Of a DNA stretch of 64,000 nucleotides, positions 1 to 12,337 are shown piece after piece. The position numbers and the translations under genes are program-made. The number at the start of each line of letters is the position of its first letter. Positions within the stretch are counted from its first letter, which is position 1. The stretch lies in NCBI GenBank assembly GCA_007570785.1, contig ML662445.1, positions 163,864 to 227,863 of the forward strand, read 5' to 3'. The notes under the pieces are model-generated. The model was not told where the DNA came from. It saw only the letters and a program-made list of their open reading frames with translations, and made no database searches. The DNA is from Antilocapra americana (Eukaryota; Chordata; Mammalia; Artiodactyla; Antilocapridae).

Positions 1-30
1 TGTGATACATAGTATGAGGAAAATGAAGAA

Positions 31-505
31 GAAAATCATGTGATCTTCTCAATAAATGCAGAAAAGCCTTTTGACAAAGTGTCACATCAATTTTGACACA
101 ATTTCTCAATACAGTGGTTATACATGGAACATCCTAAAGGGTATATAAGACAAGCCCTCAGGCAACATCCAACTCAGTGGGAAAAAGGTGAAAGATTCTC
201 TGAAAAGATGAGGAATAGTATTAGGATGCCCACTCTCACCAATGTTGTTCAACAGAGTAGTGGAAGTGTCCTACCCAGAGTAACTAGGCATGGAAAGGAA
301 ATCAAAGGCATCCCCACTGGAACAAAAGAAGTAACACTGTCACTATTTGATTATGACAGGATTTATATGAAACTATGAAAGCTCCACCAACTAACAACTA
401 TTAAAAGCAATAAATTCAGCAAGATAGCAGGATGGGATCCATCAGATAGAGGAGTCCCATATACAAATGCATCCCCAAAATTACCTGAAATAAATTTAAC
501 TGAGA
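31..505 (+). mobile_element. Old L1 ORF2 fragment (RT region)
   Basis: A decayed piece of L1 reverse transcriptase. Near 50-80 the translation resembles the conserved L1 segment around the first catalytic aspartate (NAEKPFDK here, DAEKAFDK in the younger copies of this window). At 124-378 one frame stays open and aligns loosely with the stretch up to the residues before the second catalytic motif. It is far more diverged than the young L1s at 4384 and 58618, so it is an older insertion. The left edge may lie outside the window. Confidence 0.75.
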
Positions 506-514
506 AGCAGAAAC

Positions 515-690
515 ACCTGTAGAGTCACAGACTCCAAGACACAGAGTCTGGGTTCAAATGCCAGCTCACCCGCTGACCTGCAGAGTGACCCAGGGCTTTT
601 CACACAATGATCTGTGGCACAACATATTCAAGTGTAAAATGGACACAGACCCAGTATCTCCTCCCAGGGCTGTGAAACTCCAAGGAAATG
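515..690 (+). mobile_element. MIR SINE
   Basis: The order of recognisable MIR segments is kept: TCTGGGTTCAAATGCCAGCT near 547, then a decayed 'gtgaccttgggca'-like stretch, then GTGTAAAATGGACACAG near 632. This is an ancient tRNA-derived SINE shared by all mammals. Confidence 0.7.
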
Positions 691-1809
691 CTTGGGCCCG
701 AGGGTTGGAGTGTCTCCAGGAGCGGCACCTTGCATGAAACTCCTCTAGAACTGGACTCTCCTGGTCCTGTGGGTGAGGGTCAAGAGGGGCCCCAAATGGG
801 ACTGGACAAAGACCAGAACAAAGGGAAGCCACCTCCTTTCCATATGTCAGAGTGGGACCTGCACCAAGGGACTGGGAGATGCACAATCAGAAGTGATAAC
901 TCTGAACCCCCAAGCAGGGATGGAGCCTTCTTGGCAAGAACCTTCTCTCTGGTCCAGGCTCCAGTGTGATGTGGTGCTGCTCCCACAGTTCTCCATGTCC
1001 CCACCAGGCAAGCAGCTCTTGGGAGTTGGAGATATATTAAACCACAGGTGCCTGAGTGTCAGAATGACACAAGGATGAACACCATTGAAAATTAGCTATT
1101 TGAAATAAGAATTACATAAGTACAGATGAGGTAGGGGATAGGAAGCAGAAGGATTGAGTACCTCTCAAGCCTTTAGGAGAAATATCTCCACACCAGCTCA
1201 GCAGAGCCCACAGGAGGAAAATATGATGGAAAATCAGGCTATGGGAATATCTCTACACTGCTGGACCCAGAGACCCAAGTTCCAATCTATCAACATTATT
1301 TTGCACATCCAGGCACCAAGAGGAAGAAACACAGACCTTGCCTTAGGAAGCATCAGCCAGACTTAATGTTGGGGTTGCTGAGCATGGTCACATGGCCGTT
1401 ATGCACTCAGCCCCTCCTCTGAGCTCACATCCTCTGTCCTCACAGAAACATGCATGCTTCACTACAGAGAACTTTCTGAGGGCACTTGTGTATACTACAG
1501 ACTGGCAGTGGTGAGATGCCAAGAGATAACACAGAAAAGGACACCTGCCTCTAGGGTGCTCCACAAATTACCAAAGACTTGAAGTTCTTGATACCTGAGA
1601 TTTTCAAAAAGCTTCTTAATATGGAAATGGGGAAAGGACAGTTACAGAAGAAAGAAGAAAGGAATTGTCCCATTGACAGTATTTGGTATCCATTGGGAAA
1701 GTAAGTTGGATCCCTACCTCACAAAACACCACCAAAGCAATTAGGCACATAATCAGAGACAAAACTTGAAAGAAAAACTTTGCAAATTTTAGAACAGTTT
1801 TTGTTGAGT
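691..1809. other. Unique-looking DNA, no gene seen
   Basis: Several 70-106 codon frames overlap on both strands between 690 and 1080, but none shows a recognisable domain or a consistent frame. I see no clear repeat family. Confidence 0.4.
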
Positions 1810-1890
1810 GAAAAAATATTTTTTAATTGAGGTATTGTTGACTTTTAATGATTTGTTAGTTTAGGGTGTAGAGCAAAGTGATTCAGTGAT
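1810..1890 (-). mobile_element. L1 3'-end fragment
   Basis: The T-rich start followed by TTGAGGTATTGTTGACTTT and GCAAAGTGATTCAGTGATTC resembles the reverse complement of an older L1 3' end, family L1MA-like. It is short and diverged. Confidence 0.5.
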
Positions 1891-2317
1891 TCAGTGTCTC
1901 AGATGCTTCCTTGGACAAAATTCCACTCCCTTAGGGAGGCCCCTGGGCGATGCCCTCTACTCAGAACAGGTGATAATCCTAAAAACACAGAGCAGCATGG
2001 TGGTACTCCTGGGTGTTTCTTGACTGAATACATTATTCTAATGTGACCCAAAAAACAAACCTAGAGGCTAGGCAAGAATCTTCACACTCATCTTCAAACA
2101 GGAGGCCTTGCTCCCTTGAATGTGGGTGCATGAAACAGGGCTTAGGAAAGGCAGAGGTGTGTCATGAATATTTTGTCTGCAGCGGACAAAGCAGTGCACA
2201 GAGAGGATCCACAGACATGTCCCAGGACACTGAGCACACAGACACTGTAACAGGACTCTCAGCCCTGCTCTTGGGGCATCGCACTCTCTCCACCCCTGAC
2301 ACAGGGTGAGCAATTGC
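1891..2317. other. Unique-looking DNA, no gene seen
   Basis: About 430 bases with short overlapping frames on both strands (2043-2309 plus, 2068-2361 minus) and no recognised homology or repeat. Confidence 0.4.
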
Positions 2318-2505
2318 CACGTGTCCTGGAGAGTCTGGTCACATGACCTGGACCTGCCCAATCAATGTGTTCCATCCTTCCTGGTTACCGTGATTGGCTC
2401 AGGACTGAGGTGGTGACCAATCAGGGCCCAGGGCCGGGCCTCAAGCTGGAATCAAGGGGAAGAGGAGCTCTTGTTCTGCCAGAAGGGGTGGGGTGGGTGA
2501 CGTCA
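2318..2505 (+). promoter_or_regulatory. Promoter-like cluster of E-box, CCAAT and CRE motifs
   Basis: Seen directly: CACGTG at 2318-2323, the USF/MITF-type palindrome GTCACATGAC at 2338-2347, a CCAAT box at 2357-2364, an inverted CCAAT box (GATTGGCT) at 2392-2399, GACCAATCAG at 2415-2424 and a perfect CRE (TGACGTCA) at 2498-2505. These are binding motifs for USF/MITF, NF-Y and CREB/ATF families. Their spacing within 190 bases, followed by a GC-rich stretch and a splice-donor-like site at 2684, fits a compact promoter. No downstream gene could be identified, so function is inference. Confidence 0.35.
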
Positions 2506-2529
2506 GACTACAGCAGTGGGAGGGGCATG

Positions 2530-2683
2530 AGGTCAGCCTGGGGCACTTGGTGATCCTCCTGTTCCCATCAGGTCTGAGCTGCCTGCCTGAGAATGAGGGT
2601 GCTGCTGAGCCCAGTGGTTGAGAGCGCTGGTTTCTGCTGTGATCCAGGAGCTCTGCCTGAGACCTGAGGGAAACCGTCTGCCC
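2530..2683 (+). other. Possible first exon ending in a splice donor
   Basis: The stretch after the motif cluster is moderately GC-rich and ends at a consensus donor (CTGCCC|GTGAGTG, GT at 2684). It contains an ATG near 2594 that opens only a short frame, so if it is an exon it is probably untranslated. No homology is recognised. The start position is arbitrary. Confidence 0.2.
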
Positions 2684-2867
2684 GTGAGTGCTCTCCTGCT
2701 TGTCTGTCAGCTAATTTGAACCCCGCTGGGTTTTCTGTCCAGCTAGCTTAGTGGAGACCCTGGAAATGTAAGTGTGTGTGTTTTGGCTGGCTTCAGGGAA
2801 GGAATGCAAGATGATCCTGGGAGACTCCAGTTTATCTGCATTTATTTGATTTGTCTTGAAGTTGAAG

Positions 2868-3172
2868 GGAAAGTCATTGTCTTGCCTGACTCTTTGCAAC
2901 CCCATGGACTATACAGTCCATGGAATTCTCCAGGCCAGAGTGGGAGGGCTTTCCCTTCTCCAGGGATCTTCCCAACCTAGGGATGGAAGCCAGGACTCCC
3001 ACGTTGCAGAGAGATTCTTTCCCAGCTGAGCCACATGGGAGGCCCAACAATACTGGAGTGGGTAGGCTGTCCATTCTGCAGCAGATAAGGATTCCCAACC
3101 CAGGAATCAGCCTGGCGTCTCCTGCATTGCAAGAGGACTCTTTACCAGTTGAGCTATCAGGGAAGCCCAATA
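2868..3172 (-). mobile_element. Bov-tA SINE, dimeric head form
   Basis: Read on the minus strand it starts at 3172 with GGGCTTCCCTGATAGCTCA, has a tRNA-like head with A and B box, and at about 3045 starts a second tRNA-like head (GGGCCTCCCATGTGGCTCAG). It then runs into the BovB-derived body with CCATGGACTGTATAGTCCATG. The head-to-tail double tRNA unit is a known arrangement of the family. Confidence 0.9.
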
Positions 3173-4369
3173 TCTCTTAATGCTGGTTGTTAATTGGTAT
3201 CGCCTAAGGCCAGCTAGTAATTGTAGGATTACCATAATCAGTCTTCAGAGGATTAAGGTAGCAACCTGCTAAGGTAACAATTATGACTTTATCCTAGAGA
3301 ACAAAACTGGGGCTCAAAGAAGGAGGTAACTCAACTACAGCAAGTAAGGGTGTACTCAGACAAAACCCGATATCCTGCTGTTAGACCTCTAGGAAGCCAC
3401 AGGGTATGGCTTGTCCATTTGATAGGGGCTAAGGCACACAGCCCACACTGGGTACTGTGGGAGCCTGACTTGATAACTGCCATCTGGCCGCTCTGAGACT
3501 CACAAAAGCAGTTCGCACTGAAGAGAGGAAGGGCACCTCCCTTCACCCAGAAGGTGTGACACCCACCACACCCTCCAGGTACGCCCATACCCTGCCCCCT
3601 TTCTCCTGTGCTCATGCTCATGTGACCACACTGGCTGCCCACTATTGATGGGCTACCAAGTGGAGCTGCTACAGGAGGCCAGGAGCCTTTGCCCCTGAGT
3701 ACCTCTCTTTCTTTTGCACCATGGGGGCCCTCCTCCATACTTGCACACCAGAGGCCTTTTCTGAGACATACAGGGACCCTCCCTCAGTTTGCAACAGGTT
3801 GTATCCATTGCTGTCCTTTCAATGCCTCGTTGAAACTCAGCTCATGAGCTTCTTTGCCTGCATCGTGGCCCATCTGGCTGCCACAGGACAGAGCTGACAA
3901 TGAATCCAAAGCTCAGATCTGACATCTGGGAATCTGTGTATAAAGGCCCTGATTCTTCATGCTCTCGAGGCTGTAGTAGGCTCCAGGAATCCAGAAGTAG
4001 GGCTTGGGCCAAAGTGGTTCCACAGGCATTTTAATGCCTGGAGAGGATTCTAGCTATAGTGGGAATGGGGCGAGTCTCCTGAGGTTCTGAAGGCTCACTG
4101 TGTGCAGGTTCACTGTGCAGAGAGTAGAGAAGGTGAACACCACCTTGATGAGCCAGAGAGGCAGGCAGGTCCCCCAAAGCACCTGAGCTTCCTTCATGAG
4201 TGAATGGTGTGGGGGCAGAGGAAGAGAACCAGGTCTACTTCATCATGTGGTGCCCAGGGCAGGTAGTGACTAGACTAAACACTTAGCATGGTGATGACCA
4301 TGACCATCACTGCTGTCTGCAAAAGGTTTACACAGGCATATGTCTTCATGGGAGTGGTCAGGCCGTCTC
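3173..4369. other. Unique-looking DNA, no gene recognised
   Basis: GC-moderate DNA without a repeat I can name. A 135-codon minus-strand frame lies at 3331-3738 and further broken minus frames at 3900-4370. A short stretch near 4050-4180 reads on the minus strand as hydrophobic residues and could belong to a decayed gene, but I recognise no family. Confidence 0.35.
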
Positions 4370-4383
4370 TAAACTACACTGGC
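4370..4383. repeat. L1 target-site duplication, left copy
   Basis: TAAACTACACTGGC here recurs exactly at 11911-11924, on either side of the L1. This 14-bp perfect duplication fixes both ends of the insertion. Confidence 0.95.
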
Positions 4384-6791
4384 AAGGAGAGAACTAAGAT
4401 GGCGGAGAAATAGGACAGGGAGACCACTCTCTCCCCAATAAATACACCAAAAGAACTTTTAAAAACCAAGCAAACTCCATAAAACAACATCTGAATGCTG
4501 GCAGAGGACATCAGGCATCTGGAGGGGCAGCCCATTGCCGACGAGAGGAGGTAGGACAGAAAAAAAATTAATAAAGGGAGAGACAAAGAGTTAGGGACGG
4601 AGATCTGTCCCGGAAGGGGAGTCTGGAAAAAAATAAGAGAAAGGTTTCCGAACACCAGGAAACATTCTCCCTGGAGGATCTGTGGCAAATCTCAGAGGGC
4701 AAAATAACCAGGAGTAAAAACAGATAAATAATTAAGCCCTCCAGATTACGTCTCTAGCTGCAACCCCCAGCGGAGCGGCGGCCCGGGCGCCCCATCCCCC
4801 AGCCAGCGTGGACTGTTCAGGGAGGGGCAGGCCGCGCGCTTAGGGAATGGAGCAGCCTGAGGGACCTAATCGAGGGTGCTAACCAGAGATAGACAGCAGG
4901 GTAGCTTTCCCCAGGAAGAGTCCCCCCACCAGGCCCATGCACAGAACAAAGGGCAGTGCAGAGTCGGTCCAAGAGGAGGCCAGCTGGGTGGAGCTGGGCG
5001 GCTGTGGGCTGCAGACCCGCCCAGCCCCCTCCCGAGAGCAGTGGGCATATCCTGGCCCGGCAAGACTTCTGCTGCCAAACTGCGAGCTGAGCTAGGTGTT
5101 AACCAAGACTTCCGGGGATTCTGGATGGACCCCGCCAGAGATCGGCACTCCACACACCTGAGAAGGCACGCCCAGCTGCACGCCGAGAAAACCAAGTGGC
5201 TGGGCCAGGGGAGGGGAGAAGCCGCAGCCCCCAACCGCGCCGGGCAACCGAGAGCCTGAGCAGAGGGGACAGGGAAAGCGCACTCGCCAGGAGCGGGGGC
5301 AAACCCCAGAGCGCTGAATAGACACTGAAGAGACCAGCAAACAGAAGACGCTAAAATAAGCAGAGGGAACCGATTTGGAACTGACAGGAGTAGCAGATTA
5401 AATCCCTGCAGGTGGCGCAGACTGCATACAAAGGAGTCTAGAGACCCTGAGAAGTACAAGCCGGACCAAGGAACTATCTGAAAATAAACTGACCCCTCGC
5501 TGTACACATCAGCACCAGAGAAAGCCTTAGTTATAACTGTACTAGGAACATCTTTTAAATTTTTAAAACTTTTTTATATTTTTCTTTTCTTAAAAAAAGA
5601 TTTTAAGTCCCCTATAACCCCATTATTTTTTTATTCCTTTATTTTTATTTTCCTTTCTTTAAATCTCCTCTTTCTCCCTTATTCTATTCTCCATCCTATT
5701 TCTTTTCTTTCCTTTTATATCTCCACTTTTCCCCCTTTTCTATTTTTAATTGAATTTTCTTTTCTTATTTTCTTCTTTATTTTTCTTTCTTTCTCTTTTT
5801 TGTAAAAGTATTTTTGAGAATCCAGTCTTTACTCTAGATTTTTAATCTTTGCTTATTAATATTTGGTATCAACTTTGTACCTTTAAGGATCCAGGCTCCA
5901 GTACCCATTGTTACTTGGGAGTGAGATCATTGGCTTGACTGCTCTCTCCCCATTCTTGACTCTCTCTTTTCTTTTCTCCTACCAAGACACCTCCAACATC
6001 CCCTTCCCCTTTATCTTCTCTATCAAACTCGGGGAATCTGCTTGAGTGTTACGAGCTGTGAAGAACACTGAAATAACTGACCACTGGCTGGATCTGTCTC
6101 TGTCCATCTGAGTCCCTCTTTTCTCTCTCTGGTCATTTTATCTCCTTCCTCCTTCTTCTCATTTCAGTATAACTCTGTGAACATCTCCAAGGGATCCAGG
6201 CTGTGGAGAGCATGCAGGGGAGTAATCACTGGCCACTTCACTCCCTCACCATCTGATTCCTCTCTTCCACATGTAACTCTGTGTACCTGGCAGGGTGTCC
6301 CTCACTGTGGAGAAACTTATCATCACTAAACTAGATGTTCTACCACCATCAATGCATAGATGAAAGAGCCCTGAGGCTACTGAAAGACAGGAGGCTAAGC
6401 CCAGATCCTGAGAATTCCAGAGAACTCCTGGATTCAGGAGTTAATTAATCGATAGGAGCTCATCAAACTCCTCCATACCAAAACTGAAACCAACCACCCC
6501 CCAAGGGCCAACAAGCTCCAGAGTAAGATATACCAAGCAAATTCTCCAGCAACGCAGGAACACAGCCTGGAGCTTCAATACACAGGTTGCCCAAGATCAC
6601 ACCAAGCCCACCAACACCTCAAAACTCTTTACTGGACACTCCATTGCTAGTTAAAGTGAGGAAACCCAGATCCACCCACCAGAACACCACACAAGCTTTC
6701 CCATCCAGGAAACTTTGACAAACCACACATCCAACCCCACCCATAATGAGGAACCCTCACAATAAAGGGACAACACAACAAGATAAACAAG
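4384..6791 (+). promoter_or_regulatory. L1 5' UTR (internal promoter)
   Basis: About 2.4 kb from the L1 start to ORF1. The first 60 bases contain AAGATGGCGG, a YY1-type site that in L1s positions transcription initiation. The part at 4770-5320 is GC-rich with several CpGs and is followed by a T/C-rich stretch at 5550-5830. A block from about 5958 to 6645 is missing from the otherwise similar 5' UTR of the minus-strand L1 at 63.8 kb. Confidence 0.8.
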
Positions 6792-7711
6792 ATGAAAAGG
6801 CAGAGAAATACCCAGCAGGTAAAGGAACAGGATAAATGTCCTCCAGACCAAACAAAAGATGAGGAGATAGGAAGTCTACCTGATAAAGAATTCCGAAAAA
6901 TGATAGTGAAAATGATCCAAAATCTGGAAAATAAATTGGGGTTACAGTTCAATAACCTGCAGGCAAGGATTGAGAAGATGCACGTAAGCTTTAACAAGGA
7001 CTTAGAAGAAATGAAAACGAGTCAAAATACAATGAATAATGCAATAAATGAGATCAAAAACACCCTGGAGGGAACTAACAGTAGAATAACAGAGATAGAA
7101 GACAGGATAAGTGAGGTAGAAGACAGAATGGTAGAAATAAACGAAACAGAAAAGAAAAAAGAATCAGAAGAATTGAGGACAATCTCAGAGAACTCTGGGA
7201 CAATGTTAAATGCACCAATATTCGAATCATAGGAGTCCAAGAAGAAGAAGACAAAAAGAAAGACCATCAGAAAATTCTTGAGGAGATAATTGTTGAAAAC
7301 TCCCTTAAATTGGGAAAGCAAATAACCACTCAAGTCCAAGAAACCAGGAGAGTCTCAAATAGGATGAACCCCAAGCAGAACACCCCAAGACACATATTAA
7401 TCAAATTAACAAAGATCAAACTAAAAGAGCAAATATTAAAAGCAGCAAGGGAAAAACAACAAATAACTCACAAGGGGAATCCCATAAGGATAACAGCTGA
7501 TCTTTCAATAGAAACGCTTCAGGCCAGAAGGAAATGGCAAAACATACTTAAAGTCATGGAATAAAATAATCTACAACCCCGATTACTGTACCCTGCAAGG
7601 ATCTCATACAGATTTGAAGGAGAAATCAAAAGCTTTCCAGACAACCAAATGTTGAGAGAATTCAGCAACACCAAACCAGCGCTCCAACAAATGCTGAAAG
7701 ATCTTTCCTAG
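6792..7711 (+). pseudogene. L1 ORF1 (ORF1p RNA-binding chaperone), broken
   Basis: ORF1p is a trimeric coiled-coil RNA-binding protein that coats L1 RNA. The start ATG at 6792 opens a basic N-terminus (MKRQRN), then a heptad-rich coiled coil from about residue 45 to 115 with repeated E-I-E-D-R-I-S-E-V type units. Near 7160 a frameshift ends the frame at 7232. Past it, the RRM-like and C-terminal parts continue in another frame (open 7310-7564) until a Glu codon has become TAA at 7562. The family end is the TAG at 7709-7711. The total of 920 nt, not a multiple of three, confirms a net indel. Confidence 0.9.
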
Positions 7712-7762
7712 ACAGGAAACACGGATAGTGTATATAATCTCGAACCCAAAACAATAAAGTAA

Positions 7763-10700
7763 ATGGCAACGGGATCATACTTATCAATAATAACCTTAAA
7801 TGTAAATGGGTTGAATGCCCCAACCAAAAGACAAAGATTGGCCGATTGGATACAGAAACAAGACCCCTATATATGTTGTCTACAAGAGACCCACCTCAAA
7901 CCTAGGGACACATATAGACTGAAAGTTAAAGTCTGGAAAAATATATTCCATGCAAATAAAGACCAAAAGAAAGCAGGAGTAGCAATACCCATATCAGATA
8001 AAGAGGAATTTAAAACAAAGTCTGTGAAAAGAGATAAAAATGGACATTACATAATGATCAAAGGATCAATCCAAGAAGAAGAAATAAAAATTATAAATAT
8101 ATATGCACCCAACATAGGAGCACCACAATATGTAAGGCAAACGCTAACAAGTACAAAAGGGGAAATTAACAATAACACAATAAAATAATGGGAGACTTTA
8201 ATACAACACTCACACCAATGCATAGATCAACTAAACAGAAGATTAACAAGGAAACTCAAACTTTAAATGATACAATAGACCAGTTAGACCTAATTGATGT
8301 CTATAGGACATTCCACTCCAAAACAATAAATTTCACGTTTTTTTCAAGCCCACACGGGACCTTCTCCAGAATAGATCACATCCTGGGCCATAAATCTAGC
8401 CTCGTAAATGCAAAAATATTGAAATCATTTCAAGCATCTTTTCGGACCACAATGTAGTGAGATTAGATATCAATTACAGAAGAAAACAATTCAAAAATCC
8501 CAACATATGGAGGCTCAACAACACACTGCTGAATAACCAACAAATCACAGAAGAAATCGAAAAAGAAATCAAACTATGCATAGAAATGAATGAAAATGAA
8601 AACACAACAACCCAAAACCTATGGGACACAGTAAAAGCAGTGCTAAGGGGAAAGTTTATAGCAATACAAGCTCACCTCAGGAAACAAGAAAAAAGTCAAA
8701 TAAATAACCTAACTTTACACCTAAAGCAACTAGAAAAGGAAGAAATGCAGAAGCCTAGGGCTAGTAGAAGGAAAGAAATCCTAAAGATCAGGGCAGAAAT
8801 GAATGCAAAGGAAACAAAAGAGACCATAGCAAAAATCAACAAAGCCAAGAGCTGGTTCTTTGAGAAGATAAATAAAATTGACAAACCATTAGCCAGACTC
8901 ATCAAGAAACAAAGGGAAAAGAACCAAATCAACAGAATTAGAAATGAAAATGGAGAGATCAAAACAGAAAACACAGAAATACAAAGAATCATAAGAGAAT
9001 ATTATCAGCAACTATATGCAAATAAACTGGACAACCTGGAAGAAATGGACAAATTCCTAGAAAAGTACAACTTTCCAAGACTAAACCAGGAAGAGATAGA
9101 TAATATCAATAGACCCATCGCAAGCACGGAAATTGAAACCGTAATCAGAAATCTTCCAAAAAACAAAAGCCCAGGACCAGATGGCTTTACAGCTGAATTC
9201 TACCAAAAATTAAGAGAAGAGCTAACACCTATTCTACTCAAACTCTTCCAGAAAATTGCAGAGGAAGGTAAACTTCCAAACTCATTCTATGAGGCCACCA
9301 TCACCCTAATTCCAAAACCCGACAAACATGCCACAAAAAAAGAAAACTACAGGCCAATATCACTGATGAACATAGATGCAAAAATCCTTAACAAAATTCT
9401 ATCAAATAGAATCCAACAACACATTAAAAAGATCATACATCATGATCAAGTAGGCTTTATCCCAGGAATGCAAGGGTTCTTCAATATTCGCAAATCAATC
9501 AATGTAATACAACACATCAACAAATTGAAAAATAAAAACATGATTATCTCAATAGATGCAGAGAAAGCTTTTGACAAAATTCACCATCCATTTATGATAA
9601 AAACCCTCCAAAACGCAGGAATAGAAGGAACATACCTCAACATAATAAAAGCTATATATGACAAACCCACAGCAAACATTATCCTCAATGGTGAAAAACT
9701 GAATGCATTTTCCCTGAAGTCAGGAACAAGACAAGGGTGCCCACTCTCACTAATACTATTCAACATAGTTTTGGAAGTCTTGGCCACAGCAATCAGAGCA
9801 GATAAAGAAATCAAAGGAATCCAGATTGGAAAAGAAGAAGTAAAACTCTCTTGTCTGCAGATGACATGATCCTCTATATTGAAAACCCTGAAGACTCTAC
9901 TAGAAACTTACTAGAGCTAATCAGTCAATATAGTAAAGTTTCAGGATACAAAATCACACACAGAAATCCCTGGCATTCCTATACAATAACAATGAGAAAT
10001 CAGAAAGAGAAATTAAGGAAACAATTCCATTCACCATAGAAACAAAAAGAATAAAATACTTGGGAGTATTTCTACCTAAAGAAACAAAAGACTTGTATAT
10101 AGAAAACTATAAAACACTGATGAAAGAAATCAAAGAGGACACAAACAGATGGAGAAATGTGCCATGTTCGTGGATTGGAAGAATCAATATAGTGAAAATG
10201 AGTACACTACCCAAAGCAATCTATAGATTCAATGCAATTCCTATCAAGCTACCAGAGGTCTTTTTCAGAGAATTAGAACAAATAATTTCACAATTTGTAT
10301 GGAAATACAAAAAACCTCATATAGCCAAAGCAATCTTGAGGAAGAAGAATGGAACTGGAGGAATCAACCTACCTGACTTTAGGCTATACTACAAATCCAC
10401 AGTCATTAAGACAGTATGGTACTGGCACAAAGACAGAAATATAGATCAATGAAACAAAATAGAAAGCCCAGAGATAAATCCATGCATCTATGGACACCTC
10501 ATCTTTGACAAAGGAGGCAAGAATATAAAATGGAGAAAAGACAATCTCTTTAACAAGTGGTGCTGGGAAAACTGGACAGCCACTTGTAAAAGAATGAAAC
10601 TAGAACACTTTCTAACACCATACACAAAGATAAACTCAAAATGGATCAACGATCTAATCATAAGACCAGAAACTGTAAAACTCCTAGAGGATAACATAGG

Positions 10701-11525
10701 CAAAACACTCTCTGACATAAACCAAAGCAGGATCCTCTATGACACAACCTCCCAGATTATCAGAAGTAAAAGCACAAATAAACAAATGGGACCTAATTAA
10801 AATTAAAAGCTTCTGCACAACAAAGGAAACTATAAGCAAGATGAAAAGACAGCCTTCAGAATGGGAGAAAATAATAGCCAATGAAGCAACGGACAAACAA
10901 TTAATCTCAAAAATATACAAACAACTCCTGCAGCTCCATTCTAGAAAAAAAAAAAGACCCAGTCAAAAAGTGGGCCAAAGAACTTAATAGACGTTTCTCC
11001 AAAGAAGACATAAAAATGGCTAACAAACACATGAAAAGATGCTCAACATCACTCATTATCAGAGAAATGCAAATCAAAACCACAATGAGGTATCACTTTA
11101 CACCAGTCAGAATGGCTGCAATCCAAAAATCTACAAGCAATAAATGCTGGGGAGGATGTGGATAAAAGGGAACCCTCTTACACTGTTGGTGGGAATGCAA
11201 ACTAGTACAGCCACTATGGAAAACAGTGTGGAGATTCCTTAAAGAACTGCAAATAGACCTGCCATATGACCCAGCAATCCCACTGCTGGGTATATACACC
11301 GAGGAAACCAGAATTGAAAGAGCCACGTGTACCCCAATGTTCATCGCTGCATTGTTTACAATAGCCAGGACATGGAAGCAACCTAGATGCCCATCAACTG
11401 ACGAATGGATAAGAAAGCTGTGGTACATATACACAATGGAATATTACTCAGCATTAAAAAAAATTCATTTGAATCAGTTCTACTCAGGTGGACGGAACTG
11501 GAGCCTATTATCCAGAGTGAAGTAA
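7763..11525 (+). pseudogene. L1 ORF2 (endonuclease and reverse transcriptase), broken
   Basis: ORF2p nicks DNA with an APE-type endonuclease and copies L1 RNA at the nick. The start is the ATG at 7763, giving an endonuclease N-terminus with NVNGLNAP and LQETHL. A frameshift at about 8185, just before the GDFN motif, ends the first block; the next runs 8188-8457 and carries [10 protein letters not shown]. The third (8457-9869) covers the linker and most of the RT, including [15 protein letters not shown] and [10 protein letters not shown]. Another frameshift at about 9850 falls directly before SADD, the catalytic motif. Further breaks follow near 9960 and 10450 (a Trp codon turned TGA), 10740, 10950 and 11162. 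The last segment ends at 11525. Confidence 0.95.
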
Positions 11526-11910
11526 GCCAGAAGGAAAAACAATAATACAGTATATTAATGTATATATTTGGAATTTAGAAAGACGGTAACGAGAACCCAG
11601 CATGTGAGACAGCAAAAGGAACGCAGATGTATAGAACGGACATGTGGACTCTGTGGAAGAGGGCAAGGGTGGGATGATATGGGAGAATGACATTGAAACA
11701 TGTTAATTACCATATGTGAAATCAATCACCAGCCCAGGGTTGATGCTCGGGGCTGGTGCACCGGGATGTCCCAGGGGGAGTGAGTCAGGAGGGGGGAGGG
11801 AGGGGGGCTCTGGAGGGGGAGCATGTGTAGATCCATGGCAGTTTCATGTAACTGTATGGCAAAACCAACACAATAAAGTAAAGAAAATTTTAAAAAATGA
11901 AAATAAAAAA

Positions 11911-11924
11911 TAAACTACACTGGC
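11911..11924. repeat. L1 target-site duplication, right copy
   Basis: Exact copy of 4370-4383, directly after the A-rich tail. Confidence 0.95.
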
Positions 11925-12337
11925 CATGGGTATGACCTTTCCTTGGATCTTCACTTGTTTCTTCTCTTCCTTACTGAATATTTATCTCCAAGAGGGTTTT
12001 GGGGCCATAGGATGTTGGTTTTCTCTAGCTTTGTCTCATGAGGAACACTTTTCTGGTTGTTGGTGTGGTTCGATTTTCCAGCTATCTTTCTTGGCTTTTT
12101 CTGTGAATTTGTTTGTGCCAGAGGAAGAGCTCAGTGTCTCCCTTCTGGCTGAGCTGTCACATTTACAAGAGCAATGCCTACCTAGAGATTCTGACCACAT
12201 TTGCAGAAAGGGCTTCATTTTGCAGATAACATATGGAAAGTACCTACACTGTCCTTTCAGATACCCAAAGTCTACTTCAAAAGAAATAAAAACAAGAATT
12301 CTCATGTTTAGTCTTAGAATATGTGGGGAGTCAGAAA
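11925..12337. other. Unique-looking DNA, no gene recognised
   Basis: Continuation of the pre-insertion site of the L1. A 193-codon plus-strand frame begins at 11926 but runs into the Bov-tA at 12338, has no recognised domain, and part of it is repeat-derived, so I do not call it a gene. Confidence 0.35.

Larger units (their letters stand above)
4384..11910 (+). mobile_element. Full-length L1 (ruminant L1_BT type)
   Basis: A complete 7.5-kb LINE-1 with 5' UTR (starting AAGGAGAGAACTAAGATGGC), ORF1, 51-base spacer, ORF2, 3' UTR with a G-rich polypurine stretch near 11760-11825, an AATAAA signal near 11871 and an A-rich tail to 11910. Perfect 14-bp target-site duplications flank it. Both reading frames carry frameshifts and stops, so it is not autonomous. 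It remains close in sequence to the L1 at the right end of the window. L1 RNA is bicistronic, and ORF1p and ORF2p act in cis on their own transcript. Confidence 0.95.

Noticed and set aside
5092..5507. Minus-strand frames up to 213 codons in the first L1
   Set aside because: They are antisense to the GC-rich L1 5' UTR and show no domain.
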